A stretch of DNA of 21,725 nt, taken from the NCBI GenBank assembly GCA_035702845.1, contig DASSZK010000198.1, positions 1 through 21,725 of the forward strand. Reading direction: 5' to 3'. Shown in pieces: positions 21,482 to 21,725 of the stretch (its first letter is position 1; every line of letters starts with the position of its first letter). The DNA is from JAJZMF01 sp035702845. Lineage in GTDB: Bacteria > Actinomycetota > Acidimicrobiia > Acidimicrobiales > Palsa-688. A model generated the notes under the pieces. It saw only the letters and a list, made by a program, of their open reading frames with translations, was not told where the DNA came from and did no database searches. A program made the translations under genes and the position numbers.

Positions 21482-21725
21482 GTGGACCGTCGGCAGTTGC
21501 AGCAGTGCCTCCATGCAGCGTCTGTTCCCGAGGACCGCTACCTGCTCGTCGGTTTGGAGGCCCCGCGTACAGTAAGCGAAGGCGCCTGTATCCTCCGGCC
21601 CAACCAGCGCAGTTGGGAAGTGCTCGTCTGGGAAAGCATGCGCATGCACCCCTCGCTTACTTTCCTGAGCGAGGACGAAGCCTGCGAGTACGTACTTACG
21701 GTATTGACGGGTCACGTGTCGGCCA
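21482..21725 (+). CDS. unrecognised small protein, N-terminal part (3' end outside window)
   Basis: A GTG start with a strong ribosome site begins an open frame of 81 codons running off the right edge. The product starts VDRRQLQQCLHAASVPEDRYLLVGLEAP, then SEGACILRPNQRSWEVLVWESMRMHP and SEDEACEYVLTVLTGHV. The layout (short helix, a few strands with a W-E-V-x-x-W-E segment, then an acidic helix with EAC) recalls small actinobacterial proteins sometimes found beside toxins as immunity-like partners. I cannot name the family, and the neighbour that would help lies outside the window. It is soluble, with no membrane segment. The frame is open to the edge, and codon use (high G/C in third positions) is that of a real gene. 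Confidence 0.6.
   Translation, partial: MDRRQLQQCLHAASVPEDRYLLVGLEAPRTVSEGACILRPNQRSWEVLVWESMRMHPSLTFLSEDEACEYVLTVLTGHVSA

Overview
The window is GC-rich, gene-dense bacterial chromosome, most likely from the Actinomycetota. Three things point there. The left part holds a Tad-type pilus locus of the actinobacterial TadC / small pilin-like / TadE / TadG layout, followed by a SARP/BTAD-type regulator. The right part has the order HAD-IIA phosphatase ... tlyA - nadK - recN - pyrG - Nudix - xerD, known from mycobacteria (Rv1692-Rv1701). GTG and TTG starts are very common. The class cannot be fixed from the sequence; a deep-branching lineage such as Acidimicrobiia is possible but unproven. No rRNA, tRNA, CRISPR array, insertion sequence or prophage is visible.

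Layout. (1) 1-5973, + strand: the end of a Tad pilus operon. It contains the C-terminal part of a TadC-like protein cut by the left edge, a small pilin-like membrane protein, three TadE/TadG-like pseudopilin-type proteins, a two-helix membrane protein ending in a GNAT-like half domain, and a 1061-residue membrane-tethered LysM-BTAD regulator. From 899 onward these genes overlap at their ends, so they look translationally coupled. A perfect 13-bp hairpin follows at 6014-6048. (2) 6270-9619, - strand: a DUF6295-like small protein paired with a dienelactone hydrolase, a single-pass secreted or membrane protein with a DUF5666-like beta domain, and a DUF1015 protein. (3) 9721-11699, + strand: a site-2-protease-like M50 metalloprotease with a long proline/glycine-rich N-terminus, then an HAD-IIA phosphatase. 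(4) 11814-13010, + strand: an orphan sugar-importer ATPase (UgpC/MsiK type), convergent with a beta-phosphoglucomutase-like HAD hydrolase (13092-13829, -). (5) 13850-20813, + strand: the housekeeping run tlyA, nadK, recN, pyrG, Nudix hydrolase, xerD. (6) 20946 to the end: a DksA/TraR-type zinc-finger protein and the start of an unrecognised gene cut by the right edge.

How the parts relate. The pilus genes make and assemble a surface filament. The last gene of that operon joins an exocytoplasmic LysM region to a cytoplasmic DNA-binding SARP-like region through predicted membrane helices, so it could report wall or pilus state to transcription. This is the most interesting candidate system in the window. 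The right half is a conserved actinobacterial core block, but the pair found between recN and pyrG in mycobacteria (steA and mctB) is absent. Three short tandem duplications (16 bp over a stop codon, 21 bp upstream of a gene, 14 bp x3 just after a gene) suggest active replication slippage or regulatory repeats.
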